From: Rugalucina vietnamica
Taxonomy: Eukaryota > Mollusca > Bivalvia > Lucinida > Lucinidae
Length of the DNA: 64,000 nt
Direction: 5' to 3'
Assembly (NCBI GenBank): GCA_964017185.1
Contig: OZ024879.1
Span: 44,833,883-44,897,882, forward strand
Made by a program: the position numbers and the translations under genes. Below are positions 44,948 to 56,867 of this stretch, one piece after another (position 1 is the first letter of the stretch; each line of letters opens with the position of its first letter). The notes under the pieces are model-generated. The model was not told the DNA's origin. It searched no databases and worked only from the letters and a program-made list of their open reading frames with translations.

Positions 44948-45256
44948 CTTTTGCCCCCAGGGGGGATACAGGGGAGGTGGGGAATGACATTCTTCATCTC
45001 ATATATTTATCTCCATTATGCCTAAAAAATATACAAGTTTGCAGGTTGCATGAATTTATAATACCGTAGTGAGATTAGGAGGTTTCCATTTATTGTTTTT
45101 ATATTTTTTCTAATATAACCAATTTGCTTATTGGTTATGACATTAAGACAGTATAATTTTATAATATTTCTGGAGAATTCAACATGCATTGTATAAATCT
45201 AAATCATCTATAAAAAGGTTAAATATCAAGCAGAGACAACAATTACATTATCTTAC

Positions 45257-45344
45257 ATTTGCTTGGAGGAGTATGAAAGCCCATGCAGAGCCGGAGATGC
45301 TGAGCCAGGTTTTTGAATCGTTATTGCCATTAAAAGCTTGATTT
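45257..45344 (-). CDS. candidate exon of unidentified minus-strand gene
   Basis: Minus-strand 88 bp with donor GTAAGATA after Asn and a weak acceptor CCACGAAG. Encodes NDSKTWLSISGSAWAFILLQ plus Ala-Asn, resembling the WALMVHTLIQ helix of the next exon in style. One other frame is open over much of it, so confidence is lower. Confidence 0.55.
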
Positions 45345-45557
45345 CTTCGTGGAAAATACTAATATACAAACTAATATTTTATAGTATTTGAAATGATTTT
45401 AAATTATTGGAAACCGATTACATAAGCATAGCTATAATAATTTACTAAGTATATTGATTTTGATAGAAAATCTCAGCATTTGTACCAGATAAATACCAAA
45501 AAAAAGCCATCAAAGTTTGTTTCCAAAGTAATGACAAAACTATTTTAACAACTGTTC
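45345..45557. other. unassigned, partly duplicated downstream
   Basis: TATTGATTTTGATAGAAAATC and CAGCATTTG blocks recur near 47880-47930. Confidence 0.4.
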
Positions 45558-47810
45558 CATTATGAAAACTTGCCCATGCAATATACAGAGATTTTTTCAC
45601 TAGTAAAAATTGAAAATTTTCATGATATTATATTTGATATTTTTCTTATTTTTGTTCAAAACATAGATTGTGGGTACACATTAGAACCGCCTCGACGAGG
45701 CGGTTCTAATGATTACCCACAATCTATGTTTTGGAGCAAAAATAAGACCAGAGGACCAATGGTCCTGTAAATGCTCACCTGAGACCTGAGATATATACAT
45801 GTACCAATAAACTTGTTCGACTAGAATGGTACAATGCATGTATATAACCCTAGGGCAGGGTCAGAATAACTCCTGGAGTCAATGTCTTTTTCAAATCATA
45901 AAAATTCAGTCCATTTGCCAATTAACTGCAAGTTTTGTCCTTCAAATGACATTTTAACAATTTTCTCCATTCAAATGCATGGGCAATCTAAGTTGACCTT
46001 GCCGTGAAATAGGTCAAGGTCATCCCAGTGTCCTGATTTATATAAATTTTGTAGACCTCCGTTCCTTAATGCTTCATGCCAAGTTTCAAAATCATAGGCC
46101 TTCTGGTTCTGAAGAAGAAGATTTTAAAAAAATTTTGCTATTTATAGCCATGGCGGCCATCTTGGTCATGTGACCTTGACCATTTATATAAACTTTCATT
46201 TCCTCTTTCTAAAGATGCTCCACATAAAGTTTGGCTTTGATTGGCTTAGCAGTTTCTGAGAAAAAGCTGTTTGAACATTATGGTCATCCACATGTATATA
46301 GCTCCTAGGCAGGGGCAGACAACCCCTGGGCCTAAAATATTTTCATAAGCATAAATCATCTGTCCATTTGCTCATTCCTAGCAAGTTTTCTGCTATTACA
46401 TGATATTTTCCTATTTTTTCCCATTCAAATGCATGGGCAACCTAAGTTGACCTTGCCGTAAAATAGGTCAAGGGCATCCCAGGGTCATGAATTATATCAA
46501 CTTTGTAGAACTCCATTCCCAGATGCTTCATACCAAGTTTCAAGATCATAGGCCTTCCGGTTCTGAAGAAGAAGATTTTTAAACGTTTTTGCTATTTATA
46601 GCCATGGCGGCCATCTTAGTCATGTGACCTTGACCATTTATATAAACTTTCATTCCCTCTCCCTAAGGATGCTCCATAAAAAGTTTGGCTTTGATTGGCT
46701 TAGCGGTTTCAGAGAAGATGTTTCAATATTATGGTCATATACATGTATATAGCCCCGGGGCAGGGGTAGACAACCCCCTGGGCCCAAAATATTTTCTCAA
46801 ACATAAATCTTCTGTCCATTTGTTCATTTCTAGCAAGTTTTCTGCCAATTAATTACATTTTCCTATTTTTTCCCATTCCAATGCATGGGAGACCCAAGTT
46901 GACCTTGCCGTAAAATAGGTCAAGGTCATCCCTGGGTCATGATTTATATAAACTTTGTACAGCTCCATTCCCAGATGCTTCACACCAAGTTTCAAAATCA
47001 TAGGCCTTCTGGTTCTGAAGAAGAAGATTTTTAAATGTTTTTGCTATTTATAGCCATGGTGGCCATCTTGGTCATGTGACCATGACCATTTATATATACT
47101 TTCATTCCCCCTTCCCAAGGATGCTCCACATGAAGTTTGGCTTTGATTTGCCTAGCGGTTTCAGAGAAGAAGATGTTTGAATATTATGGTCATATACATG
47201 TATATAGCCCCGGGGCAGGGGCAGACAACCCCCTAGGGGCTAAAATTTTCCATTAACATTAATTTTCTGTCCATTTGCCTATTCCAGTAAGTTTTACCCA
47301 TTAAATAGCATTTTACCATTTTTTCCCATTCAAATGCATTGGCGACCTAAGTTGACCTTGCTGTAAAATAGGTCAAGGTCATCCTAGGGTCATGATTTAT
47401 ATAAATTATGATGGGTCCCCATCATCGATGCTACATACCAAGTTTCGTGGAAATCGGCCCACTGGTTTTGGAGAAGAAGATTTTTAAAGGTTTTTGCTAT
47501 TTATAGCCATGGAGGCCATCTTGGTCATGTGACCTGGACCATTTATATAAACTTTCGTTCCCCCTTCCTAAGGATGCTCCACATGAAGTTTGGCTTTGAT
47601 TGGCCAAGCGGTTTCAGAGGAGAAGATCTTTGAAATTGTGGACGGACGACGGACGGACGGACGACGGAGCATGGCCATCCTATAAGCTCACCTTGTGAGC
47701 CTTCGGCTCAGGTGAGCTAAAAAATAGGTATACCCCTGCATACCCCAGATTCACTATATAAAAGTGGGGTATAAGGGGGTATTCATTGCATGGACATGTT
47801 TTCCTGATGA
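45558..47810 (+). mobile_element. family B element split by array element D
   Basis: Left half (CATTATGAAAACTTGCCC, hairpin CCGCCTCGACGAGGCGG, TTTTGGAGCAAAAATAAG) ends at 45746; the right half resumes AATAGGTATACCCCTGCA at 47721 and ends TTTCCTGATGA. The hairpin arms of this copy match almost perfectly. Confidence 0.85.
45747..47720 (+). repeat. array element family D, complete copy
   Basis: Starts ACCAGAGGACCAATGGTCCT, has four units of about 454 bp marked by GCCATGGCGGCCATCTTGGT (46149, 46603, 47057, 47508), then GGACGACGGACGGACGGACG and a terminal hairpin with TGTGAGCCTTCGGCTCAGGT ending GAGCTAA. Inserted inside a family B copy. Known in outline from bivalve genomes. Confidence 0.9.
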
Positions 47811-48153
47811 ATTCCATCTGTTTCAAAATATGAAACCATCCATTTTTGGTGTTTTAAGTTTAACTGGAGATTTACCCAATATATTGAATTTGATAGAAAA
47901 TTAATATCAGCATTTGAACCAATCAAATACAAAAATACCATCGTTTTTTGTTTTTTTTTTTTTTTGTTTTTTTTTTTTTTGTTTTTTTTTTTGGTTTTTT
48001 TTTAAATCAAGGCAGTACAAAGATCAATAAGATGGACACTAAATTCATACTCAATTTATGACAGTGTCACTAACACACAGAAACAGTTGGACTGAGATCA
48101 CTTAACAGAGGAGAGCACATGTATGCAAGAGTGATAATGCTATGTATATAAAT
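47811..48153. repeat. T-rich tract and duplicated flank
   Basis: A T-rich homopolymer tract lies at 47948-48002. 48042-48148 (TTCATACTCAATTTATGACA onward) is repeated at 48357-48460 on the other side of a MITE-A. TCTGTTTCAAAATATGAAAC near 47820 recurs near 49798. Confidence 0.7.
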
Positions 48154-48356
48154 TGAGAACTTGGAGTGAGAAAAACAGTATTCAGGGTTTCCGACCTGAC
48201 CTGACACAAACTGACCTGTACAGGTTAGAAGCTCGAAATTTCGGATTTAAGAAGAAGAGAAATCAAATAATACTATACAAGCAGTTACCTCAAAGCTGAT
48301 CTGTGCCTTTGTTTTCGCATAGGCAAAAATCCCATTTTCTCATGATGCGCGGCTCA
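48154..48356 (-). mobile_element. MITE-A with deleted hairpin
   Basis: About 203 bp, from TGAGAACTTGGAGTGAG to CATGATGCGCGGCTCA. Part of the hairpin is deleted. It sits exactly between two direct copies of about 105 bp. Confidence 0.82.
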
Positions 48357-48507
48357 ATTCATACTCAACTTATGCCAGTGTCACTAACTGTTAACATGCA
48401 TCAACTGCTCGGACTGAGATCACTTGAACAGAGGAGAACACATGCAAGAGTGATGACACTATAAATTAAAATTATCAGTGGTATTAGTTGTTGCCATTAC
48501 TTGTGTG

Positions 48508-49194
48508 GCATTCGGACGACTCCGTGCAAATGTCTGGAAGCGAAATGGAATCAAGCTTGACACCAAGCTGAAAGTCTACAAGGCTGTGGTACTGCCAACC
48601 CTCTTGCATGCATGTGAGACCTGGACAGTATACCAACGCCATGCAAAGGGACTTAACCATTTCCACTTAAGCTGTTTGAGAAAGTTGTTAAAAATCAAGT
48701 GGCAGGACAAGATTCCAGACACAGAGGTCCTGACGAAAGCAGGGATGCAAAGCATGCATACAGTCTTAAAGCTAGCACAGCTAAGATGGACTGGCCATGT
48801 TATAAGAATGCCTGATGCGCGACTTCCAAAGAAAGTTTTCTATGGAGAACTACAGGAGGGAAAGCGCTCTCAAGGTGGCCAGAAGAAACGATACAAAGAC
48901 ACCCTCAAAGCCTCTCTGAAGGATTTCGAAATACCAATGGGGTCCTGGGAACAGACTGCACAGGAGCGATCAAAGTGGCGAGGTCTCATCAACAAAGGAG
49001 CAGCTCTTTATGAAAAGAAGAGAATCTGTGAAGCTGAAAGAAAGCGAAGAGAGCGCAAAGCCAAAACAAATGTGCCACCATCAGACTCTATGACATTGAC
49101 TTGCTCTACTTGCAACCGACAGTTTAGAGCCAGAATTGGCCTAGTCAGCCATCAAAGAACTCACCAACACACATCAGCACTATTCAAGAAATAA
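48508..49194 (+). pseudogene. LINE ORF2 C-terminal fragment
   Basis: Uninterrupted frame of about 229 codons to a stop. Motifs include KVYKAVVLPTLLHACETWT, QLRWTGHVIRMPDARLPKK, GQKKRYKDTLKASLKDFEI and a C-terminal C2H2 finger CSTCNRQFRARIGLVSHQRT. This is the region after the reverse transcriptase domain of a non-LTR retrotransposon; the catalytic part is absent, as expected for 5' truncation. The frame is open further to 48478 without homology. Clade not determined. The intact frame suggests a fairly recent insertion. Confidence 0.9.
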
Positions 49195-50265
49195 TGATGG
49201 TCTTTCTCATTAGTGAGAGACGAACTATCACTTTGCCACCATACTTTGAACAGCCCCTTAGAATGACAAGACATAGCCACCCCCTCGCACACCTCAGTCA
49301 ACTACTATAAATATTCATTCCTCTCTGCAGATGTTGTTTACTGGAATAGACTGCCTTGTTCTGTGGTGAAACTGCATAGGCTGGAGCAGTTCAGTGAATC
49401 AGTGTAGCAGTGCAGTCACTTGACAACCTAGTTCCATCCATAAAAATCCGGGGTTTTCCCTTTTTTATTGTGATGTTTATATTGAAAACCCCGGGTCACA
49501 GATGGACAACTAACAGTATCAGTCCATAAATCGGTCCATCCTGGACAATAAACTGGTTGACCTATTGACAACCCTAACTGAACAAAATCTGTTTTTATCC
49601 TGCTTTTAACCTTTGCACATTTTTTTAACCCTTTAACCTCTGATCTTGATTCTTTTCTCATACACTTTATGCATTGTGGCTTTAAGACACAATCCACCTG
49701 CACATAATCACCGCAACGTTGAAGTATACATAAGAAAGAAAGAAATCAAGATGGAAAATATTTTAACACCCGACATGACCCTGTTCAATTTTTATCTGTT
49801 TCAAATATGAAACCATCATTTTTGGTATATTAATTTAACTGGTGATTTATCAAATCAAATATCTTTATTGGTTTTAAAATCCAGAAACAGGATTGTTACC
49901 AACTACATGTAAACATGTATACATGATACTAAACATATAAACGGCAAATGATTTAAACATGCAATACAAGGACTTTAAAATTAGTCATATATTTATCAGT
50001 CAAAAACCTGGCTTGAAATACCTACAAGCTTTCATGATTTCTACTCATTTGCTTTACCATGTTTACTAGTGCCCTGTGATTTTTTTTCAGTATTTTGGGA
50101 ATGGTACGGTACCAGTACCGGTTCAATTGGGAAAAATAGCCTAATTTTACCATCAATTGGGGAAAATCAGCGACATTTATCTAAAGACCCGAAAAAAAAT
50201 GGTTAAAACATTCATGATAAGTGTTACAGTGATTTGTTTTCTGAACGTAAAAAACACGGCTGAGG
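49195..50265. other. LINE 3' flank and unassigned DNA
   Basis: No gene seen. GGTACGGTACCAGTACCGGT near 50104 is a compact palindrome-rich stretch. Confidence 0.45.
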
Positions 50266-50390
50266 CTATCCGCACGACGGTCGTGCCGATAAGCGGCGTT
50301 ATCCGCACGACGGTCGTGCCGATAAGCGGCGTTATCGGCCCGACTGTCGTGCGGATAGCCAATGCTACAGGTATTGGCTATCGGCACGAC
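50266..50390. repeat. GC-rich palindromic repeat cluster, left
   Basis: Two perfect 33-bp units (ATCCGCACGACGGTCGTGCC, GATAAGCGGCGTT) then a variant. Each unit contains the palindrome GCACGAC-G-GTCGTGC and the near-palindrome GATAAGCGGCGTTATC. The cluster ends with GATAGCCAAT/ATTGGCTATC. The same cluster in inverse orientation lies at 55823-55900. Confidence 0.9.
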
Positions 50391-51745
50391 GGGAGTATAA
50401 GATTTTCTAACAAGCTTATAAACTTTTAATTTGTCATTATATAAAATAATTATGTGTTTAGCTATTGAAAAACATTCAAAATTAACATTTTTGTTAATTA
50501 TGAATAAGAAAACTAGTTTGACTTGATTAATCCAGCTGATGTAATCACAATAGATTTGTAACAGCGGATAAAAATATAACAATTGCATTTTTTTAATTGT
50601 GTTACTGAAATGTTTCCATACTCCATTGTTAAAATTAAAGGCTGTTTATTCTTTTGGATTTCCCAAATATTTTATTATTTAGGTAACGATAAAATTTTAC
50701 TTTCTCATTTACGCATACCTGAGATAAAGATGAAGAGATAAGAAAGTCCACCTAGCGGTCACTTTTGATTGACGCGCCTCTACCTGTGGCTCCACCTACT
50801 TCCGCCATTTTGTTTTTTTACTCTCAACGAAGACAATTTCAACGCTATAAAAATCAACTTCCATCGGCGATTTTATACATCTGATGAAGCAATATTTTAG
50901 TCCTAAAGAAATGATAAGCATTTTATCTTTCATTTTTGAACCAGATTCTGAAATTTGTAGTGTTCTTATTGGGTTTTTACTCGTGTATTTTACGTTGATA
51001 AAACGATGCAATCCTTGTTGAAGGTTTCAAAATGGCGACCAAGCGTAAAATAGTCGGTACTTTTTTACTGCAACGCGTTGTTATTAATAGGCTAGGTAAT
51101 TTTTAATCAACAAAATATGAAAGAAGAAAGATGTAAAAGTCGTTTTATTTGTAAATTAGCACTCAGCGCGTGACTGCGTTTGGGTTATGATCGTATAAAT
51201 ATTGACTATTTTTGTAATTTTAGGAAAATCTGTTCCGTCCGATCTCAAAACGATGCGTTTTATTTTTCATTATAAGGCTTCCATGAATGACATTTTTTTG
51301 ATAAACATCATCAATATTCTTAAAGAACAATGTCTTACAAATCGTTTTATTGCCCTTTGATACTGTTTGGGTATTTTTGACAGGGTCAAATCGTCCGAAT
51401 TAAGCAGCTGTTTTTCACAACTTTTCGCGCTTTTGAATTTAAAATGGCGATATTTTCTACACCTTATTTGGCATTGCAAATAAGATGAAAAAGTTACATT
51501 TTGAAAGAAAAAATGACAAATGATTTTACAGGACATCCTAGATGTTAGCTTCTGAACTGAATTTAGCTAAATTGTGGCTAAAAGGAGCTTAAAACTGATG
51601 ATGATCAGAAATTGATCGACTCAGTATAGCTATGAAGATAGATAGATAAAAATTGTGTATAATTATTTTAATTCACAAGTTAGTTAAACATTGTGAAAAC
51701 ATTGCAGGAAAACACGTGATAATAAAAGCGCTGCAGGCATGCATG
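50391..51745. other. unassigned DNA with promoter-like stretch
   Basis: Several AAAATGGCG motifs occur (50809 minus, 51030 plus, 51446 plus), of the kind bound by YY1 near promoters. No complete exon could be defined. GATGATGATCAGAAATTGAT at about 51598 recurs inverted at about 53397. Confidence 0.35.
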
Positions 51746-52775
51746 ATACCCCGCCACGCAAATTTAATTTAGTACAAATGCACATAATATCTTGACGACA
51801 TCAATCTACAATACCAAACCACATCTTCCAGATATGAACTCCTTTACAAAGTTTGAAGTAAATTGATCTACAGATGCTCAAGATAGCGCCTAGAAACAAT
51901 ATTGTAACATAAATCAAGGGCCATTACTCTGTATTTATTTGACGAAAATTACCCATCTTCAATCCCAAACCACTCCTTCCTGATATGAACTCCTATACAA
52001 AATTTGAAAAAAAATTGGTCAATAAATGCTCCAGATAGAGCCCGAAAATGAAATTTTAACGTAAATCAAGGGACATAACTCTGTACTTATTTGACGAAAT
52101 TTTCCCATCTTCAATCCCAAACCACTCCTTCCTAATATGAACTCCTATACAAAGTTTGAAGAAAATTGGTCTATAAATGCCCAAGATATAGGCCGGAAAA
52201 GAAATTTTAATATAAGTCAAGGGCCATAACTCTGTACTTATTCAACAAAATTTACCCATCTTCAATCCCAAACCACTCCTTCCTAATATTAGCTCCTATA
52301 CAAAGTTTGAAGAAAATTGGTCAATAAATGCTCAAGATAGAGCCCGGAAACGAAATTTTAACGTAAATCAAGGGCCATAACTCTGTACTTATTTGATGAA
52401 ATTTACCCATCTATAATCCCAAACCACTCCTTCTTAATATGAACTCCTATACAAAGTTTGAAGAAAATTGGTCAATAAATGCTCAAGATAGAGCATGGAA
52501 ACGAAATTTTAAAGTAAATCAAGGGCTATAACTCTGTACTTATTTGACGAAATTTGCCCATCTTCAATCCCAAACCACTCCTTCCTGATATAAACTCCTA
52601 TACAAAGTTTGAAGAAAATTGGTCAATAAATGCTCAAGTTAGAGCACGGAAACGAAGCGCTGACGGACGGACGGACAGACGGACGGACGGACGGACGGAC
52701 GGACACTCGAGCGCAAATTTTTTGCGGAGGGTATAACATAATACCCCGCACTTTTTGAAGTGGCGGGGTATAAAA
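51746..52775 (+). repeat. array element family E
   Basis: Starts ATACCCCGCCACGC, has six units of about 151 bp (AATCCCAAACCACTCCTTCC, AAGGGCCATAACTCTGTACT), then a GACGGACGGACGGACAGACG microsatellite and the terminal hairpin ATACCCCGCACTTTTTGAAG then TGGCGGGGTAT. Confidence 0.9.
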
Positions 52776-52854
52776 AGTCATTTTTGGGAAAATCGAGAGA
52801 AAAAAAATCGAACAATGAAATATACAAGATCAAAATATTGAATGGCCTCCTTAC

Positions 52855-53131
52855 CTTTTGCATTTGTAATTCCATGTTTTTTTTCGTAGATGACCGCGTA
52901 ACCCAGATATCGACGCATACGAATTAGTACACTCGGAACAATTGTACGTTTTAGCCTTAGCACTATTTTCACTATTGTCACTTTTCACTTTTTTTTTTTG
53001 CTTTCTGTTTTTTTTGTCGATGGTTCATCATCGTCCGTGAGTTCAATTTCACTACACGTATAATCACCTAGCAAAGAATCAAGATCAATATCATCATCCC
53101 AATGTAAAAAATCGTCTTTTCCGTAAGACAT
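52855..53131 (-). CDS. first exon of a C2H2 zinc-finger gene, frameshifted
   Basis: Minus-strand ATG at 53131 opens MSYGKDDFLHWDDDIDLDSL and an acidic tract ELTDDDEP followed by lysines. The frame then meets TGA because an A run has 11 bases; one base more would continue into SENSAKAKTYNCSECTNSY and GLRGHLRKKHG, a C2H2 finger (C-x2-C-x12-H-x4-H), ending at donor GTAAGG. Either a homopolymer sequencing error or a real break. Downstream exons on the minus strand were not identified; array E lies just beyond. It could be a host gene or cargo of the palindrome-bounded interval. Confidence 0.65.
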
Positions 53132-53582
53132 TCTGACGCGCGTATTACGTAAATTGCGAATTTGAAATGCCTTGAACTGTCGGAGTTAAAGCTTGAATAT
53201 GCATTTTATTTTAATTAGCGCCTTGTTCACTAATTATCGTTTCTTTTTTTCGGCGTTAAATATGATTAGTATTACGGCGAGATTAATCAATCGGCGATTT
53301 CTTTAATCTAAAGATAATCCGTAAATAATTGTTTCAAAAATGGCGCTCTGATATGCGGATTGCATTTTGACTTGATTTCATAAACTGAGTCGATCAATTT
53401 CTGATCATCATCTCAGGTGTGAAAAGCATCCCATTGTTGAATTTTCGTGCAAGTGTACATAAACAGCTAGAGTATTATTTCTTTTCAAAATTTTGAGTAT
53501 GACTATATCATGATGAGAGCTAACAGGGCAAGAAAAGTGTGGTTGAATGTTGGCCTATAGTTTACGATAATTTTTTCATACT

Positions 53583-53619
<37 letters not shown>

Positions 53620-54318
53620 ATGTTTCCGAATACAATCTTCAACAAAGTGTGTGGATAATGTGTGTGGTATCGGTTATTAATTAATGCGGCACATGCCTGC
53701 AACGTGACATAAGTGCGAAGATCAAACAAGTCACCGAATCAACAGGTATTGCACGGTGCAATACAGGTAGCTGGTAATAAAAGTGTCATTTTATCTTTTG
53801 AAATCCGGTGGTGACAAAATAGTCACTGAATCAACAGGTATTGCTTGGTGCAATACGGTAAGTGTCATTTTTTCTTTTGAAATCCGGCGGTGACTTCTTA
53901 GAATATACATGAATGCAAGAATGAAAGATAGAGAAAAAAGAAGAATGTTCGAGTTCATGCCTGACTGAGTCCATTAAATTCACATAATCCGTCCCGCCAC
54001 TGCCAGTTTTGTAAAGAAAAGTGTAAAATAAGACCAACAAAATGAAGTGAAAAATTGAATTATATTGGCGGTATTCTTCATTGAACTCGATAGATATACT
54101 CGATGTGTCAAAGAACTGCCCGTTGTGTCTAAAGATAATCCGTAAATAATTATTTCAAATGTGTCCAGTCGCGTAGATAATGAGCATAATTAAAAACGTA
54201 TTAATTTGTGGGAGAAAAAAAAACAAACAACAACAACGGCTTTTACAAATCGTAGGACAAAGGATAATAATTATATAAATTATCAACCGTAAATAAATAA
54301 CTCTTTTTAACAAAGAAA
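53132..54318. other. unassigned DNA with tandem repeat and poly-T
   Basis: A 91-bp unit is repeated at 53731 and 53822 (AATCAACAGGTATTGC, GTGCAATAC, TTTTGAAATCCGG) and contains the palindrome GTATTGCACGGTGCAATAC. Poly-T about 53587-53616. AAAGATAATCCGTAAATAAT occurs at about 53312 and 54129. Confidence 0.5.
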
Positions 54319-55351
54319 GGGGAGACCGGGGCTAGTTGGTCCGAAAATTGCATTTTTCCAAATTCTGATTTTAATGTTAATTTGCTGCTATTAGTTTGAC
54401 ATTTTACACTCAGAATGATCATTTTTCTATCTAATTATGTAGATTTTCGTTTATACAATGAAACATTCTAGCAAATATAGCCGTTTTTCGAGACACGGTA
54501 AACCGGACCAACTTGCCCCGACGTCGGGGTAAGTTGGTCCGGGCAGCGGGGTAAGTTGGTCCGAGGTAATCTGAATGGATAAAGAACGTAAGTCTCAAAC
54601 AAACATATTTTAATCTTAAACAACAATAAATAACATGAAACTGTTTTCAAACCGTGCATATCCTCAGTACCACAAACACATACATTCTTAGAAACCGATT
54701 TGATGAAAGTTTATGATGACAATCGGGCTTAAAATATCATTTTAGTAAACTACTAGCACATGAAGTAGGGGAGACCCGGGCTAGTTTGTCCAAAAATTGC
54801 ATTTTTCCGAATTCTGGTTTTTATATTAATTTACTGCTATCAGTTTGACATTTTACACTCAGAATGATCATTTTTCTATAAATTTATACAGTTTTTAGTT
54901 TAAACAATGAAATGTTCTAGCAAATATAGCCGTTTTTCCAATGGACCAACTTGCCCCGTCGCAAATGGACCAACTTACCCCGACCATACCACATTGTAAA
55001 TCTTAACGCATGACCGGAGCGTCGTTGAATTTAGAAAAAGAAAGCACACACGATGGAATACCTTACGCATTGAGCTTTCAGAAAATGTATAACATGTAAG
55101 TGTTATTTGATACACAGGGAAGAAAAAAGCAAAACGATACAGGGGCGAGAAACTTACTTATGTGGTGCAAAATTGGATTTTCTTCTCTAATTTTTTAACG
55201 TCATCTCAAGCAGCCATATCGTTTACTTCAGTAAATGTGTCGTCATGAAATGTTCTATTGGGTCATATAACTGTCGTCACAATTGTTGTCAATTTAGAGA
55301 AATTGCCCTAGGACCAACTTGCCCCACGGACCAACTAGCCCCGGTCTCCCC
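54319..55351. mobile_element. 1-kb TIR element with GGGGTAAGTTGGTCC repeats
   Basis: Ends GGGGAGACCGGGGCTAGTTG and CAACTAGCCCCGGTCTCCCC are perfect inverted repeats. Inner GGGG(C/T)AAGTTGGTCC motifs occur in both orientations. The left 250 bp is repeated with divergence at about 54775-54985. No coding capacity. Confidence 0.8.
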
Positions 55352-55822
55352 TACCGGGCGTGTTTAGTATCTATTTGTTGGAAATTCGAAGGCCTATTTA
55401 ACAAAAATAAATATTTCTACTATCATCTAGATAATAGCGAACCAAACGAAGAAAATATTAACAATATATTTTTGCTAATATACAAACTTTCAGAACAGAT
55501 TCAGCGGCCGATAAAAATATTGATTTTTTCCCTCGATTTACCTGTCTACCTGAGCGACAGTCATAGCGGGGGCAAATATCGATGTTCAATAGCAGTTTCA
55601 AATCTCTGTATAGTATATATCTCTGCGCATACGCATGACTGATTTTTACAGGTAAATTTACAGATAAGCCAATTTCAGCAAAATAACAATTTTGTTAATT
55701 AAAAAGTAAAAAATCCTGCATGTGTAATATTCTGTTTCAGTTTTGAAGCCAGTGTAATATATTTTTTTAACTTAAAATGTATCGTTTTCTAAACATATTT
55801 AACATTTGGATATCGATTTCCC
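55352..55822. other. unassigned DNA
   Basis: A 107-codon open frame overlaps the TIR element end and has no recognisable motif; not called. Confidence 0.35.
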
Positions 55823-55900
55823 TGTCGTGCGGATAACGCCGCTTATCCGCACGACGGTCTGCCGATAAGCGGCGTTATCGGCACGACCGTCGTGCGGATA
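55823..55900. repeat. GC-rich palindromic repeat cluster, right
   Basis: Inverse counterpart of 50266-50390: GTCGTGCGGATAACGCCGC, then TTATCGGCACGACCGTCGTG and CGGATA. One unit carries a one-base deletion (GACGGTCTGCC). Confidence 0.9.
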
Positions 55901-56867
55901 GTAGCCAGTGTCAAAAAACACATGACTGGGACGCATGAAAATTAGCATTTTTCCTTGTCAAAAATATCAGAGTATTAAATTAACTAATTGGTGCTTTTAA
56001 CAGTACATGTATAAATTATGCTTGAAGTTTTTAGCCTGATTGGAAAACTTTCTCAGACTGGGAATTTTGAACCATGCATTTGAGAAAAAAAGAAACTTTT
56101 TGCCATTGGGAATGACTCCTAAAACTGGAGTCGATTTTATAGCGAAAAAAAAAAAAAATGAGTGCCATGTCTTTTTTTTTTTTAAAGGTCCGAGATTTTG
56201 TCCATATTAAACTCAGGTGAAGTACTAACTAGTTTTACACTACATTCGATTTTTAGTTATTTTTTACAAAAGCTTATACTTGTTTCTTAAAAATTTTATA
56301 AGCGTCTGCATGACAAATATGCGATATGTTTTCAAGAGTTATGTTTGCATTGAAATTGGAAATATGCTTCAAAAATCAAGCCATGCATAAAGTAGTACAA
56401 GAATATCCAATATATGAACACAAAAAAACAAACCCTAATACCGAAATATGTGGATTTATTAACAAAATCGCACCAGTTTTCAAGACCCTCTTCAACCATA
56501 GTCTGCGTCATTGAACGCTTGACACTTAGAGTATTTCCAGCCTATAACGGATCACCTCCAAGGTATTCGTGTACATGCAAGGTGTTATTTTGATTCTAAT
56601 TTACGGCTTTACATCCATGGTCAACCGTTTGTACATGTATATAAGGTCATATTGAGATGGTCAGGTATCATACACACACTGATCCTGGGCAAAGACTCAC
56701 AGTGGCAGGTTACCAATAACAGGTGCACATTGCTTTCAATAATGAAAATGCTGCTGAAAAGAAAAGTAACCAAATCTTTATTAACAAATGACGGTCAATC
56801 ATGCTACCAGCTAAGCTATCCTGACAAGTCAATCCAAAGAGGCAATTAACTTTAATATCCGCATTGT
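55901..56867. other. unassigned DNA
   Basis: AT-rich. The part after about 56640 may be decayed LINE sequence upstream of 56868. Confidence 0.35.

Noticed and set aside
51270..51536. 88-codon minus-strand open frame with an internal GTAAGA
   Set aside because: Partly coding-like but no acceptor fits the phase of the zinc-finger exon upstream.
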